From: Rhodococcus sp. 06-462-5
Lineage (GTDB): Bacteria > Actinomycetota > Actinomycetes > Mycobacteriales > Mycobacteriaceae
DNA: 64,000 bases
Direction of reading: 5' to 3'
Assembly (NCBI RefSeq): GCF_002258315.1
Contig: NZ_NOYD01000001.1
Span: forward strand, 186,001-250,000
Below, in pieces: positions 28,059 to 37,226 of the stretch. The notes under the pieces were generated by a model. It saw only the letters and a program-made list of their open reading frames with translations, was not told the origin of the DNA and did no database searches. Position numbers and translations under genes: made by a program. Position 1 is the stretch's first letter, and each line of letters begins with the position of its first letter.

Positions 28059-30110
28059 TTACGCCGACTTCCACACTGCGACGACGGAGGGCCGCGGCTG
28101 GGTGTCTCCGCCGTCGGGCCAGTGCGAGATCGGTGCGTCGGCGGTGGCGTCGTCGCTTTCGCCCGGGTGCTGCACGCACACCACGACCCGCTCGTCGGAG
28201 ACGATGGGACCACAGGTCTCGCCGCCGGCGGGAACCGTCAGGAACTGACGGGTCTCACCACGACGTGGGCCGTCGAGCACCACGGCGAACAGGCCGTCGT
28301 TGGAGTCGAGGGCGTTGCCGTCGGTGGAGACCCACAGGTTGCCCTTCGAGTCGAACGCGAGGTTGTCGGGGCACGAGATGGGGCTGACCTGGCTCTTGTC
28401 GAAGCCGCCGAAGTACGTGTCGGCCTCGTTCGGGTCACCGCACACCAGCAGCAGGTTCCAGGTGAACGACGTGCCCGCATGGTCGTCGTCGAGCTCGAGC
28501 ACCTGGCCGTTCTTGTTGGTGTTGCGAGGGTTGGCCTCGTCGGCGGCCGCGTTGCCCTCGGTGCCTCGGTTGGAGTTGTTCGTCAGCGCCACGTAGACCT
28601 TGCCGGTCACCGGGTTGGGCTCGAAGTCCTCCGGACGGTCCATCTTGGTGGCGCCCACCTTGTCGCCTGCCTGACGGGTGAACACCGCGACCTCCTCCGC
28701 CGACATACCGTCGACGAGGGACCGTCCACGTCCGTCCTCTCCGGTCTCGAGCAACGGGATCCACGTTCCGGTGCCGCGGAATTCACCCGTGGACGGCAAG
28801 GTGCCCGAGCCGTCGATCTCGTCCGGGGAGTCGCCGGTGAGAGTGGCGACGTAGAGCGTTCCCGCGTCCAGCAAGGTCAGGTTGTTGCGCATCGCAGCCG
28901 CGCCGGTGCCGGGCATCATCTTTCGACTGGAGACGAACTTGTACATGTAGTCGAAGCGCTCGTCGTCGCCGCTGTAGGCCACCACGGTGCCGTCGTCGGT
29001 GACGTGGATCGTCGCGGCCTCGTGCTTGAATCGGCCGAGAGCGGTGTGCTTGATCGGAGACGACTGCGGATCCCACGGGTTCACCTCGACGATGTATCCG
29101 AAGCGGTTGACCTCGTTGGGTTCCTGCGCCAGGTCGAAGCGCTTGTCGAAGCGTTCCCACTTGCGATCGCTCGCGGCACCCTCGACTCCGTAGCGTGAGA
29201 GCCGCTCGGCCACAACGGGATCGGTGACGGACTCGGCGTTGCCGAAGTACTGGTTGAAGTTCTCCTCGCCGGAGAGCACGGTTCCCCACGGCGTCAGGCC
29301 GCCCGAGCAGTTGTTGAACGTGCCGAGCACCTTGGTGCCGGTGGGGTCGACGCTCGTCTTGAGGAAGTTGCTGCCCGCAGCGGGGCCGGTGACGACGAAC
29401 TCGGTGCTACCGGTGATGCGACGGTTGTACTGGCCCATGGCCGGGGTCAGTTTGCCGGTGCCCGACTCGCCCTGCACCTGCACCACCGAAAGTCCGTGTG
29501 CGGCAATGGCGACGTCGAATTGCTCGCGGGTGGGGTTCTCGGCGTCGTAACCCTTGAACATCGCCGGCTCGGTGCTGTACTCGTGGTTGACCACCAGTAG
29601 GTGCGCGTTCGGCGTGCCCTCGACGGGCAGCAGGCCGGCGAAGTCGTTGTTGAAACCGAACTGCTTCTCCTGCGCGGCGGCAGTCTGATTGTCGAAGTCG
29701 AATGCCGGCGCGCCTGCCACGACCGCGTCACCCCAGCGAATGACGATTTCCTGCTCGTAGCCCTCGGGCACCACCACGGCATCCTCGGTGTTCGGTTCCA
29801 CCGCAACGAAATCCACACCGTCGACCGGCGAGGCATCGGCACCCGAGGTGGTGGAGCTTCCCGTGGCGGCCGGCTCGTCGGTGGAGCACGCTGCCAGAGC
29901 ACTGCCCGCGCCCACCGCGAGCACTGCCATCGCTCCGCCCTTGATCACGCCACGTCGCGACATCGCGGTCTTGACGATGTCGCCGAAGTACTCACCCTTC
30001 GACGTGTTGGGAATCTCGTGGAAGCACGCATCACCGCACTTGTACTTGCACGTCAGGGATGAGCGCTTGGAGCTTCCGTCGTGAACGGCGAACAAGGGTA
30101 GTGGCTTCAT
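28059..30110 (-). CDS. phoX: PhoX-family alkaline phosphatase (DUF839), Tat-exported lipoprotein
   Basis: 683 residues from ATG 30110 (GTG 30128 is possible). An N-terminal stretch of about 48 residues holds a Cys cluster, CKYKCGDACFHE, and precedes a Tat signal, SRRGVIKGG, with a hydrophobic run and the lipobox LAAC. The body is the DUF839 beta-propeller, with LVVNHEYS, LSGEENFNQYFG and RFKHEA providing likely Ca/Fe ligands. PhoX enzymes release phosphate from organic esters outside the cell. A PHO-box-like repeat lies upstream. Confidence 0.9.
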   Translation of the reverse strand: MKPLPLFAVHDGSSKRSSLTCKYKCGDACFHEIPNTSKGEYFGDIVKTAMSRRGVIKGGAMAVLAVGAGSALAACSTDEPAATGSSTTSGADASPVDGVDFVAVEPNTEDAVVVPEGYEQEIVIRWGDAVVAGAPAFDFDNQTAAAQEKQFGFNNDFAGLLPVEGTPNAHLLVVNHEYSTEPAMFKGYDAENPTREQFDVAIAAHGLSVVQVQGESGTGKLTPAMGQYNRRITGSTEFVVTGPAAGSNFLKTSVDPTGTKVLGTFNNCSGGLTPWGTVLSGEENFNQYFGNAESVTDPVVAERLSRYGVEGAASDRKWERFDKRFDLAQEPNEVNRFGYIVEVNPWDPQSSPIKHTALGRFKHEAATIHVTDDGTVVAYSGDDERFDYMYKFVSSRKMMPGTGAAAMRNNLTLLDAGTLYVATLTGDSPDEIDGSGTLPSTGEFRGTGTWIPLLETGEDGRGRSLVDGMSAEEVAVFTRQAGDKVGATKMDRPEDFEPNPVTGKVYVALTNNSNRGTEGNAAADEANPRNTNKNGQVLELDDDHAGTSFTWNLLLVCGDPNEADTYFGGFDKSQVSPISCPDNLAFDSKGNLWVSTDGNALDSNDGLFAVVLDGPRRGETRQFLTVPAGGETCGPIVSDERVVVCVQHPGESDDATADAPISHWPDGGDTQPRPSVVAVWKSA

Positions 30111-30151
30111 GAGTGGGCACGCTGTCACCCAAAAGCGAAAGTAAAGGAACG

Positions 30152-30173
30152 TTCAGGTGAAGTTGGGGAGAAC
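30152..30173 (-). promoter_or_regulatory. Candidate PHO box (PhoP-type direct repeats) for phoX
   Basis: On the minus strand GTTCTCCCCAA is followed directly by CTTCACCTGAA: two 11-nt units resembling the GTTCACC direct repeats bound by actinobacterial PhoP. They end 41 nt before the phoX ATG. Confidence 0.5.
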
Positions 30174-30190
30174 GAGGCTGCCCTAACGTG

Positions 30191-30919
30191 CTACAGCACC
30201 TGCGACAGAAACGTTTTCAGTCGATCGGTGTGCGGATCGTCGAACAACTGCTCCGGCGTTCCGGTTTCGACGGCGCTGCCGTGGTCCATGAACAGCACTC
30301 TGTTCGACACCGATCGCGCGAAGCCCATCTCGTGGGTCACCACGACCATGGTCATACCGCCCTTGGCCAGATCCGCCATCAGCGCCAGGACGCCCTTGAC
30401 CAACTCGGGGTCCAGCGCCGAGGTGGCCTCGTCGAAGAACATCACCTCGGGCTTCATCGCGAGAGCGCGGGCGATGGCGACGCGCTGCTGCTGGCCGCCG
30501 GAGAGATTGCCCGGGCGAGAATCCGCCTTGTCGGTCAGTCCCACCAGTTCGAGCTGATCCATCGCTGCCGCACGAGCGGTCTCCTTGGACAGGCCGAGCA
30601 GCTTTCGTGGGCCGAGCGCGATGTTGTCGGCAACGGTCTTGTGCGGGAACAGATTGAACTGCTGGAACACCATGCCGATGCGTTGACGCAACACGTCCGG
30701 GTTGTCCTTCAGTACCGATTTGCCGTCGAGCAGGATGTCGCCCTGCTCGGGCTCGTGCAGTCGATTCAGGGCCCGCAGCAGCGTGGATTTGCCCGACCCG
30801 GATGGGCCGATGACCGTCGTCGTCGTGCCGGCCGGGACGTCGATGCTCACCCCGCGCAGCACCTTGTTGGTACCGAACGACAGGTGAATGTCCTTGCCTA
30901 CGAGCGAAACAGAAGTCAT
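30191..30919 (-). CDS. Polar amino acid ABC transporter, ATP-binding protein
   Basis: 242 residues. Walker A is GPSGSGKS (about 38-45), the Q-loop is [11 protein letters not shown], the signature is LSGGQQQR (about 139), and Walker B with its glutamate is [12 protein letters not shown]. The FNLFPH segment and overall length mark the GlnQ/HisP amino-acid subfamily. It starts 1 bp after the stop of the fused binding protein-permease, so the two genes make a complete importer. Confidence 0.94.
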   Translation of the reverse strand: MTSVSLVGKDIHLSFGTNKVLRGVSIDVPAGTTTTVIGPSGSGKSTLLRALNRLHEPEQGDILLDGKSVLKDNPDVLRQRIGMVFQQFNLFPHKTVADNIALGPRKLLGLSKETARAAAMDQLELVGLTDKADSRPGNLSGGQQQRVAIARALAMKPEVMFFDEATSALDPELVKGVLALMADLAKGGMTMVVVTHEMGFARSVSNRVLFMDHGSAVETGTPEQLFDDPHTDRLKTFLSQVL

Positions 30920-30920
30920 G

Positions 30921-32729
30921 TCAGCCTCTTTCCACGACGACGGCCTGCTCCACCGGGTCGAGCGTCTGCTCGGCCTTCCCGGTGCGCAGTCGCTTGTCGA
31001 TGTAGTTCACGAGATGGGTGAGCGGCACGGTCAACACCAGGTAGAACAATCCGGCCGCGACGAGTGGCGACAGGTTTCCGGTCTGTGCGTTGAGATCTCG
31101 GCCGACGGCGAAGAGCTCACGCTGGGTGGCGAGCAGTCCGAGGAAGTAGATCAGCGACGAGTCCTTGATCAGCGAGATGAACTGGTTCATCAGCGCCGGC
31201 AACACGCGTCGGACACCCTGAGGAACGACGACGAGGTTCATCGAGCGACGACGGCTGAAGCCCAATGCCCGTGCGGCTTCCATCTGCCCTGCCTCCACGC
31301 TCTGGATGCCGGACCGAAAGATCTCACCGATGTACGCCGCGGCGAGCAGCGACAGCGCCGCAGCGCCGAGCCAGTACGGATTGCCGCCGGTCACCCCTTG
31401 CACCACCGGCCCGATACCGAGTCCGATGATCAGAATGATGACCACGGCGGGCAGTCCGCGGAAGATGTCGGTGTAGACGCGGGCAGGCCAGCGCAGCCAG
31501 CGTGTGCGAGACAGGCCCGCCAGAGCCAGCAACATGCCGAGGACCGTTCCGATGATGCCCGACGCCAACGCGAGAATCAGCGTGTTCGGCAGACCCACCT
31601 TGAACAGGTCGGGGATGGCCGACTTGTACAGCGACCAATCGAAGAACGTATCCCCCAGCTGCGCCAGCGTGGATTTGGGCTGAACGGAAACGGCTTCGGG
31701 AGCATTCGCGTCGTTCTGTGCTGCGATGGCAGCGAAGTCGGGTAGCTCCGGCTGGGGGGCGGCCTTGCTGCCAGGCTTGAAGCCGTCGGGCAACTCGCGA
31801 GGAACCCAGTCGGAGTACAGGTTTGCCCACGTGCCGTCGGCGATCACCGCGTCGAGACCGGAGTTCAACGCGTCGATCAGCGGTTGATTGTCGCGGGCGA
31901 CAGCCCAGCCGACGAAGTTGTTCAGCGAGAACGTGTTCTGTGTGATCGCGGTGCCGTCCTCGGGCTTGACCAAGCCCTCGGCCTGCTGCGACGGAGCCAC
32001 CCAGGCGTCGATCTGACCGGTCCGCAGGTTCGCGTAGGCGGTGTTGTAGTCCGGGAACTTCACCGGATCGAGGCCGAGCGTGTTCACCACGTAGTCGTCC
32101 TGCACGGTGCCCTGCACCACGCCGATCCTGGTGCTCGCGTTCAGGTCTTCGAAGCGGCTGATCGGACCGCCGGTTTGAGCGACGAGGGAGAAGTAGCCGA
32201 AGTCGTATCCGTTGGTGAATCCGACGGTGTTGCGTCGCTCGTCCGTCGTCGTGATCGAGGACGACCCGACGTCGAAGCGGCGGCCCGCAACCTGGGCGAG
32301 CAGGCCCGAGAACTCGGTGCCCGAGAAGTTGATCTGCAGCCCGAGCTTGTCCGCGACGGCCTTCAGCAGTTCGTTGTCGTAGCCGGTGTACTGGCCGGCC
32401 GAGTCGAGGCAGATGCTCGGCGGGGCGTCGGAGAGGGTGCCGACGGTCAACACTCCCGGCGTCGCCAATCCCAGGGCGTTCGTGTCGATGCGGTCCAGCG
32501 GGGTGACGTTGTCCGTCGTGTACCTGTCCTCCGTCGCGGCCGCTGCGGCAGCGTCGAAGTTCGTCGGCGTGGACGACGCACTGTCGACTCCGGGAGGGGC
32601 GCACAGGTCGGTCGGACCTGCCGCCGCCTGATCATCGGAGTTCGAGGTTCCACACGCGGCGAGCGTGAGGGCCATCAACAGTCCGAGAACGAGAACCACG
32701 AGCGCGCGTGAAGCGCGTACGGCAACCAT
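30921..32729 (-). CDS. Fused substrate-binding protein and permease of a polar amino acid ABC importer
   Basis: 602 residues from ATG 32729. A lipoprotein signal with LTLAACG (about 16-22) precedes a family 3 binding domain (about 80-320) with [15 protein letters not shown] and [12 protein letters not shown] HisM/GlnP-type permease domain follows (about 370-590), with the EAA loop [16 protein letters not shown]. Such GlnPH-like fusions put the receptor on the transporter itself. No ribosome site is seen; a TAGGGT box 7 nt before ATG suggests a leaderless message. The substrate is probably glutamine or another polar amino acid. Confidence 0.92.
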   Translation of the reverse strand: MVAVRASRALVVLVLGLLMALTLAACGTSNSDDQAAAGPTDLCAPPGVDSASSTPTNFDAAAAAATEDRYTTDNVTPLDRIDTNALGLATPGVLTVGTLSDAPPSICLDSAGQYTGYDNELLKAVADKLGLQINFSGTEFSGLLAQVAGRRFDVGSSSITTTDERRNTVGFTNGYDFGYFSLVAQTGGPISRFEDLNASTRIGVVQGTVQDDYVVNTLGLDPVKFPDYNTAYANLRTGQIDAWVAPSQQAEGLVKPEDGTAITQNTFSLNNFVGWAVARDNQPLIDALNSGLDAVIADGTWANLYSDWVPRELPDGFKPGSKAAPQPELPDFAAIAAQNDANAPEAVSVQPKSTLAQLGDTFFDWSLYKSAIPDLFKVGLPNTLILALASGIIGTVLGMLLALAGLSRTRWLRWPARVYTDIFRGLPAVVIILIIGLGIGPVVQGVTGGNPYWLGAAALSLLAAAYIGEIFRSGIQSVEAGQMEAARALGFSRRRSMNLVVVPQGVRRVLPALMNQFISLIKDSSLIYFLGLLATQRELFAVGRDLNAQTGNLSPLVAAGLFYLVLTVPLTHLVNYIDKRLRTGKAEQTLDPVEQAVVVERG

Positions 32730-32736
32730 GGACAAA

Positions 32737-32742
32737 ACCCTA
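32737..32742 (-). promoter_or_regulatory. Candidate -10 box for the fused binding protein-permease
   Basis: TAGGGT on the minus strand ends 7 nt before ATG 32729, the same spacing as the other leaderless candidates in this window. The -35 region is not convincing. Confidence 0.42.
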
Positions 32743-32815
32743 AGCGGACCAGGGCCCACTCACCCAAACGGCCGACGCGCAAGGGTTTCGCTCAACGAAC
32801 TGCCGTGACGTGTGA

Positions 32816-33580
32816 CTACCGGTGCGCGTCCCGCCACGCGATGGCTTCGCCCAGTTCCGTGAGGTCGTACTCGGGGCCTCCGGTACCCACGGTGAACAGG
32901 GTGGCTCCGGCGTCGACGAAGTCCTGGGCGGTGTCCGCGCCCGGCCACGAGACCGACCGGGTGATTCCCGAGACGTCGCGTCCGACGGTGGTGCCGTGCT
33001 CGGCGAGAATCTCGGACTTGCGCTTCAGCGCCTCGAGATCGGCGAAGCTGTGCCAGATGTGCGCATACTCGGCGACCATCTTCAGTGTCTTCTTCTCTCC
33101 GCCGCCGCCGATGAGAATCGGGATGTCGCGGGTGGGAGCCGGGTTTCCGACGTCGAGGCGGTGTCGGATTCTGGCCAGGCTCTCTTTCAGCAAGGCCAGA
33201 CGCGAACCGGCCGTGCCGAATTCGTACCCGAAGTTGTCGTAGTCCTTCTCGTTCCACCCAGCACCGATGCCGAGGATCAGCCGGCCGCCGCTGATGTGGT
33301 CGACGGTGCGTGCCATGTCGGCCAACAGGTCCGGATTGCGGTAACCGCCGCCGGTGACGAGTGCGCCGATCTCGACGTTCGACGTCTGCTCGGCCCAGGC
33401 ACCGAGCATCGTCCAGCACTCGAAATGCGCGCCGTCGAGGTCGCCGTACAGCGGATAGAAGTGGTCCCAGTTGAAGACGATGTCGACACCCGCATCCTCC
33501 GAGCGCAACACCGCGTCGCGGATCAACTGGTAGTCGGGAGCGTGCTGGGGCTGAAGCTGAACACCGATCTTGACGGTCAT
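32816..33580 (-). CDS. LLM-class F420-dependent oxidoreductase
   Basis: 254 residues from ATG 33580, with GAGGAGA upstream. The luciferase-like TIM barrel is shown by VDIVFNWDHFYP near residue 32, IGALVTGGGYRNPDLLADMARTVD (within about 75-100), RLILGIGAGWNEKDYDNFGY and PILIGGGGEKKTL. These blocks are typical of F420-dependent enzymes of mycolic-acid bacteria. The substrate is unknown. It lies downstream of the TIGR04338-like gene on the same strand. Confidence 0.9.
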   Translation of the reverse strand: MTVKIGVQLQPQHAPDYQLIRDAVLRSEDAGVDIVFNWDHFYPLYGDLDGAHFECWTMLGAWAEQTSNVEIGALVTGGGYRNPDLLADMARTVDHISGGRLILGIGAGWNEKDYDNFGYEFGTAGSRLALLKESLARIRHRLDVGNPAPTRDIPILIGGGGEKKTLKMVAEYAHIWHSFADLEALKRKSEILAEHGTTVGRDVSGITRSVSWPGADTAQDFVDAGATLFTVGTGGPEYDLTELGEAIAWRDAHR

Positions 33581-33632
33581 GTACGTCTCCTCGTCGTGTG
33601 GGCTGCGTCTCCCATGATGCACCCGAATTCGA

Positions 33633-34142
33633 TCAGCCGATGCGGACGCCGCTCTCGGCCATCATCGCGCGGAGCACGAACCCGGCCTCGGAGCCGACGA
33701 TCTCGCCGACGAGGGTGATGTAGCGGTCCACGAATGCGCCGCCGTGCTGCTGCTCGTCCTCGTCGGCGAAATGGTGCGCGAGCTCGTGCAACACCACCAA
33801 CTCCCGCAGCGCCCACGCCCTGTTGCCCCGATGCAGGGGCACGGCAATGGTGGCGGTGTCCGATTCGTAATGCGCCGCAGCCGAACCCGAACGGGCCCGG
33901 ACGGTGATGACGCGACCGGCGTCGGGCCACGTGGCTGCGACCCAATCCAGCCCGAGCACCGCATCGACGTACGCCTGCACCGAGTCGATGGAGGCGAACT
34001 TGCGCTCGATCGGCAGCGTGATCTGCGAACCCATCACCTCCACCATGCGGAGGCCCCGCTCCTCGGCACGATCGAACATGGTGCGAACCAGTTGCTCGGC
34101 GTCGTAGACGGCCGCGCGTTGCGAGTCCCTCGCCCTGCTCAT
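33633..34142 (-). CDS. TIGR04338-like putative metallohydrolase
   Basis: 169 residues from ATG 34142. A zinc-protease-like HELAHHF motif (about 119-125) sits in the C-terminal half, followed by an acidic and His stretch and FVDRYI. This combination matches a small family found mainly in mycolic-acid actinomycetes. No signal peptide is seen, so it is probably cytoplasmic. It may be co-transcribed with the downstream LLM oxidoreductase (52-bp gap). Confidence 0.8.
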   Translation of the reverse strand: MSRARDSQRAAVYDAEQLVRTMFDRAEERGLRMVEVMGSQITLPIERKFASIDSVQAYVDAVLGLDWVAATWPDAGRVITVRARSGSAAAHYESDTATIAVPLHRGNRAWALRELVVLHELAHHFADEDEQQHGGAFVDRYITLVGEIVGSEAGFVLRAMMAESGVRIG

Positions 34143-34156
34143 GTGAGCAGCCTAAT

Positions 34157-34185
34157 TTGTGTCGCCCTCACGACTCGCCTACAGT
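34157..34185 (+). promoter_or_regulatory. Promoter of the family 5 ABC/MFS operon
   Basis: TTGTGT (34157-34162), a 17-bp spacer and TACAGT (34180-34185) place the start of transcription at about 34191-34193, right at the edge of the palindrome at 34192-34208. Confidence 0.55.
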
Positions 34186-34191
34186 CTTCTA

Positions 34192-34208
34192 TCGACAACG
34201 ATTGTCGA
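34192..34208. promoter_or_regulatory. FUR-family (Zur-like) operator palindrome
   Basis: TCGACAA-CGA-TTGTCGA is a perfect 7-3-7 inverted repeat. Its A/T-rich inner arms around a CGA centre resemble Zur/FurB boxes of mycobacteria. It overlaps the predicted +1 and lies 33 nt before the first gene, as expected for a repressor site. Confidence 0.55.
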
Positions 34209-34240
34209 ATTCGTTCCCACATCGAAGCTCAGGAGAAAAC

Positions 34241-34966
34241 GTGCTCGCCGTCGATGACCTCTGCATCGACGCCGGACGCTCGCGCATCGTTCGGCACGTG
34301 TCCTTCGAGATTCCCGCGGGTCGACGCCTCGGCCTTCTCGGCGCGTCGGGATCGGGAAAGTCGATGATCGCGGCAGCCCTCGTCGGTGCGCTGCCGCCGG
34401 GGATCACCTGCACCGGACGCATCGTCGTCGACGGCCACGACGTCGCCGGGGTTCCGACGCCCCGCCGGCCGCACACCGCCCGCCCGGCGATGGTCTTCCA
34501 GGATTCGGCCACTGCACTGAACCCGATGGTCACCGTCGGCAGGCAACTCCGCACGCCCGACGCCTCCGCGCTGCTCGAGCGCGTGGGTCTGCGCGACACC
34601 GAACGCATCCTGGCCTCGCACCCGCTCGAGCTGTCCGGCGGTCAGCGTCAACGCGTCTGTATCGCAGTCGCATTGGCGCGCGAGAGCCCACTGGTGATCG
34701 CGGACGAACCCACGACGGCCCTCGATGTGCTCAGTCAGGCGCGGGTGCTCGACGCTCTTCGTGAGGTGGCCTCGCTGCTGCTGATCACGCACGACATCGC
34801 CGTCGCTGCGCAGCTGTGCGACCATCTGATGGTCCTCGACTCGGGGCGCATCGTCGAATCCGGTTCCACAACAGCGATTCTCGACACTCCCGAGTCCGAT
34901 CTCGTGGTGCGCATGCTCGATCGAGCTCGCGCCGCCGACCCGTTTCGCCAGCTGGTAGCGCGATGA
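34241..34966 (+). CDS. ABC transporter ATPase 1 (dipeptide/nickel/metallophore type)
   Basis: 241 residues from GTG 34241, with AGGAG upstream. Walker A is GASGSGKS (about 36-43), the Q-loop is MVFQDSATALNP, the signature is LSGGQRQR, and Walker B is LVIADEPTTALD. These blocks belong to the OppD/DppD/NikD subfamily, although the C-terminal zinc-binding/oligopeptide extension of OppD is missing. It is the first gene of a five-gene operon in which every ATPase and permease part of an importer is present. Its stop overlaps the next start (ATGA). Confidence 0.92.
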   Translation: MLAVDDLCIDAGRSRIVRHVSFEIPAGRRLGLLGASGSGKSMIAAALVGALPPGITCTGRIVVDGHDVAGVPTPRRPHTARPAMVFQDSATALNPMVTVGRQLRTPDASALLERVGLRDTERILASHPLELSGGQRQRVCIAVALARESPLVIADEPTTALDVLSQARVLDALREVASLLLITHDIAVAAQLCDHLMVLDSGRIVESGSTTAILDTPESDLVVRMLDRARAADPFRQLVAR

Positions 34967-35733
34967 CTGCGGGCCTGGTGGCCAGGGACATCACCCGCAC
35001 CTACGTTCGACACGGCTCGTCTCGTACCGCGCTGGACGCTGTCTCGCTTTCGCTATCGCCGGCCGGTCGCATCGCTGTTGTGGGCGAATCCGGTTCGGGA
35101 AAGACCACAGTGCTGCGCATGCTGCTGGCACTGGACTCCCCCGATGCGGGAACCGTGGAACTGGAGGGGCGCACAGTCCGTCCGGGTTCCGCGCGATCGC
35201 TGCGGTGGTTTCGCAGACTCGTGCAGTACGTTCCTCAGGATCCCGCGACCAGCCTCGACCCACGCCGCAGTGTCCTGGATCTGGTGGCGACGCCGCTGCG
35301 ACTTCTCGGCGTCGACGGCGATCATCGAGCCAAAGCAGGTGCCGCACTCGCTGCCGTCGGGCTGGACGAGCGCTACCTGCAGCGCCGACCGACGGAACTG
35401 TCCGGTGGCCAGAATCAACGCGTCGCCATTGCGCGTGCAGTGGCATGCGAACCGCAGTACCTGCTGGCGGACGAGCCGGTCAGCGGACTTGACCCTGATC
35501 TTCGCGAGCAGGTCCTCGCAGTCCTGGCCGGACTGCCGAGCGCATTGCTGATCGTGAGCCACGACCTGTCCGCGGTCGCTCGACTCTGCAGCGACGTATC
35601 GGTGATGCACGACGGCCGGATCGTCGAAACCGGCAGCGTACGGGACATTCTCACCGACCCGCAGCACTCCTACACCCGAGACCTGATCGACGCCGTACCC
35701 CGGCTTGCACAACCATCACAGGAGATCCATTGA
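34963..35733 (+). CDS. ABC transporter ATPase 2 (dipeptide/nickel/metallophore type)
   Basis: 256 residues from ATG 34963 inside the previous stop. Walker A GESGSGKT (about 43-50), Q-loop VPQDPATSLDP, signature LSGGQNQR, Walker B YLLADEPVSGLD, and the C-terminal HSYTRDLIDAVP block that is typical of OppF/NikE partners. With the preceding ATPase it would form the heterodimeric motor of a family 5 importer. Its stop overlaps the TTG start of the binding protein. Confidence 0.92.
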   Translation: MTAGLVARDITRTYVRHGSSRTALDAVSLSLSPAGRIAVVGESGSGKTTVLRMLLALDSPDAGTVELEGRTVRPGSARSLRWFRRLVQYVPQDPATSLDPRRSVLDLVATPLRLLGVDGDHRAKAGAALAAVGLDERYLQRRPTELSGGQNQRVAIARAVACEPQYLLADEPVSGLDPDLREQVLAVLAGLPSALLIVSHDLSAVARLCSDVSVMHDGRIVETGSVRDILTDPQHSYTRDLIDAVPRLAQPSQEIH

Positions 35734-37223
35734 CCACCACTCTGTTGTCTACCAACGTGTTCCGTATCGGTGCCCTGGCCGCGGTAGGCACCCTCACGCT
35801 CACCGGCTGCTTTACTTCGGGCGCTTCCGACGACACCACAGATCGGGCCCGCGTTGCGATGCTGCAACCGCCACGCTCGGGGCTCTCGCAGTTCAGCGAC
35901 GATGCCTTCAAGCTCTCGCGCTGGTCCACCGCCGAAACCCTCGTCACCCTCGACGATCTCGGTGATGCTCAGCCCGGGTTGGCCACCGACTGGAACCGCG
36001 TCGACGAGCGCACCTGGAGTTTCGACATCCGACCCGACGTGAGGTTCCACAACGGTGCGCCGCTCGATTCCGCCGCCGTCGTCACCGCACTGACCGCTGC
36101 CACCACCGCCGCGCCGAAGCCGCGCATCCTCGACGGCGTCGAGCTGACGGTGACCGCCACCGACGACGACACGGTGGAGGTGGCCACCGAGAACGTCGAT
36201 CCACTGGTGCCGCAACGACTCTCGAGCCCGCAGCTCGCCATCCTGGCACCCGGGGCCTACTCCGCAGACGGCAGCGACCCCGTCGGGACCGGCACCGGAC
36301 CGTTCGTGTTGACCGGAGTCAACGGCACGTCCAGTGCCACGCTGGACCGTAACGAGAACTACTGGGGTGAGCCCGCGAAGCTAGCCGGCATCGACGTCGA
36401 CTTCGTGCCCGACGGTACGGCCCGCGCAGCGGCGCTCCGCAACGGCACCGCCGATGTGGTGGAGGCGATTCCGGTATCGCAGGCCGCCAACATCGACCCG
36501 TCGCTGGTGCACGAGGTTCCGATGCCGCGTACCAACACCCTGTACCTGAACACGTCGTCCGGCGTGTTCGCCGATCCGGCCATGCGCGCCGCCGCACGTG
36601 AGTCGGTGGACAAGGATCGTCTGGTCGAGCAGGTCTACGAGGGCCGCGCAGACGCCGCGAACGGATTGCTCGGCCCCGCGCTGCCGTGGGCGGCGGACCG
36701 TCCCGCGCGCACCGACACACCGGCGGGCGATGCCACCGGTAAGAAGATCACGCTCGCCACCTTCACCGACCGCGCCGAACTTCCCGAGGTAGCCGTGCTG
36801 CTGCAGCAGGAACTCGAGGCGAAGGGCTTCGTCGTCGAGCAGGTGGTGCGCGAATACCAGTTCATCGAAACCGACGCGCTCAGTGGCGCATTCGATGCCT
36901 TCATCCTCTCCCGCGCCACCGTGCTCGATTCCGGTGACCCCGTGGCATACATGTTCTCCGACTTCGCTTGCGAGGGATCGTTCAACATCTCCCAGTTCTG
37001 CGACCCGCAGGTCGACGCGGCGTTGGCAGACGCCTCGGCCACCGAACCAGGAGACGAGCGCCGCGCCGCGATCCTGGACGCCGAGAAGCTGATCCTGGAG
37101 AAGGATGCGGCCGTTCCGATGCTGCACGAACGCGTCATCCAGGGCGAATCCGACGACATCACCGGCGTCGCCCGCGATCCGAGGGAACGCACGCTCATCA
37201 CCAACCAGACCGCCTTCGAGTAA
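35730..37223 (+). CDS. Family 5 substrate-binding lipoprotein
   Basis: 497 residues from TTG 35730; AGGAG 6 nt upstream and the TTGA overlap with the previous stop fix the start. The signal peptide ends in the lipobox LTGC (about 24-27). The body is an SBP_bac_5 (OppA/NikA/CntA) fold: WSFDIRPDVRFHNGAPLDSA, GTGPFVL, DRNENYWG and TLYLNTSSG. It captures peptides, nickel or metal-metallophore complexes; context with a FUR-type operator favours the metal option, but the ligand cannot be read from sequence. Confidence 0.9.
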   Translation: MTTTLLSTNVFRIGALAAVGTLTLTGCFTSGASDDTTDRARVAMLQPPRSGLSQFSDDAFKLSRWSTAETLVTLDDLGDAQPGLATDWNRVDERTWSFDIRPDVRFHNGAPLDSAAVVTALTAATTAAPKPRILDGVELTVTATDDDTVEVATENVDPLVPQRLSSPQLAILAPGAYSADGSDPVGTGTGPFVLTGVNGTSSATLDRNENYWGEPAKLAGIDVDFVPDGTARAAALRNGTADVVEAIPVSQAANIDPSLVHEVPMPRTNTLYLNTSSGVFADPAMRAAARESVDKDRLVEQVYEGRADAANGLLGPALPWAADRPARTDTPAGDATGKKITLATFTDRAELPEVAVLLQQELEAKGFVVEQVVREYQFIETDALSGAFDAFILSRATVLDSGDPVAYMFSDFACEGSFNISQFCDPQVDAALADASATEPGDERRAAILDAEKLILEKDAAVPMLHERVIQGESDDITGVARDPRERTLITNQTAFE

Positions 37224-37226
37224 GCA

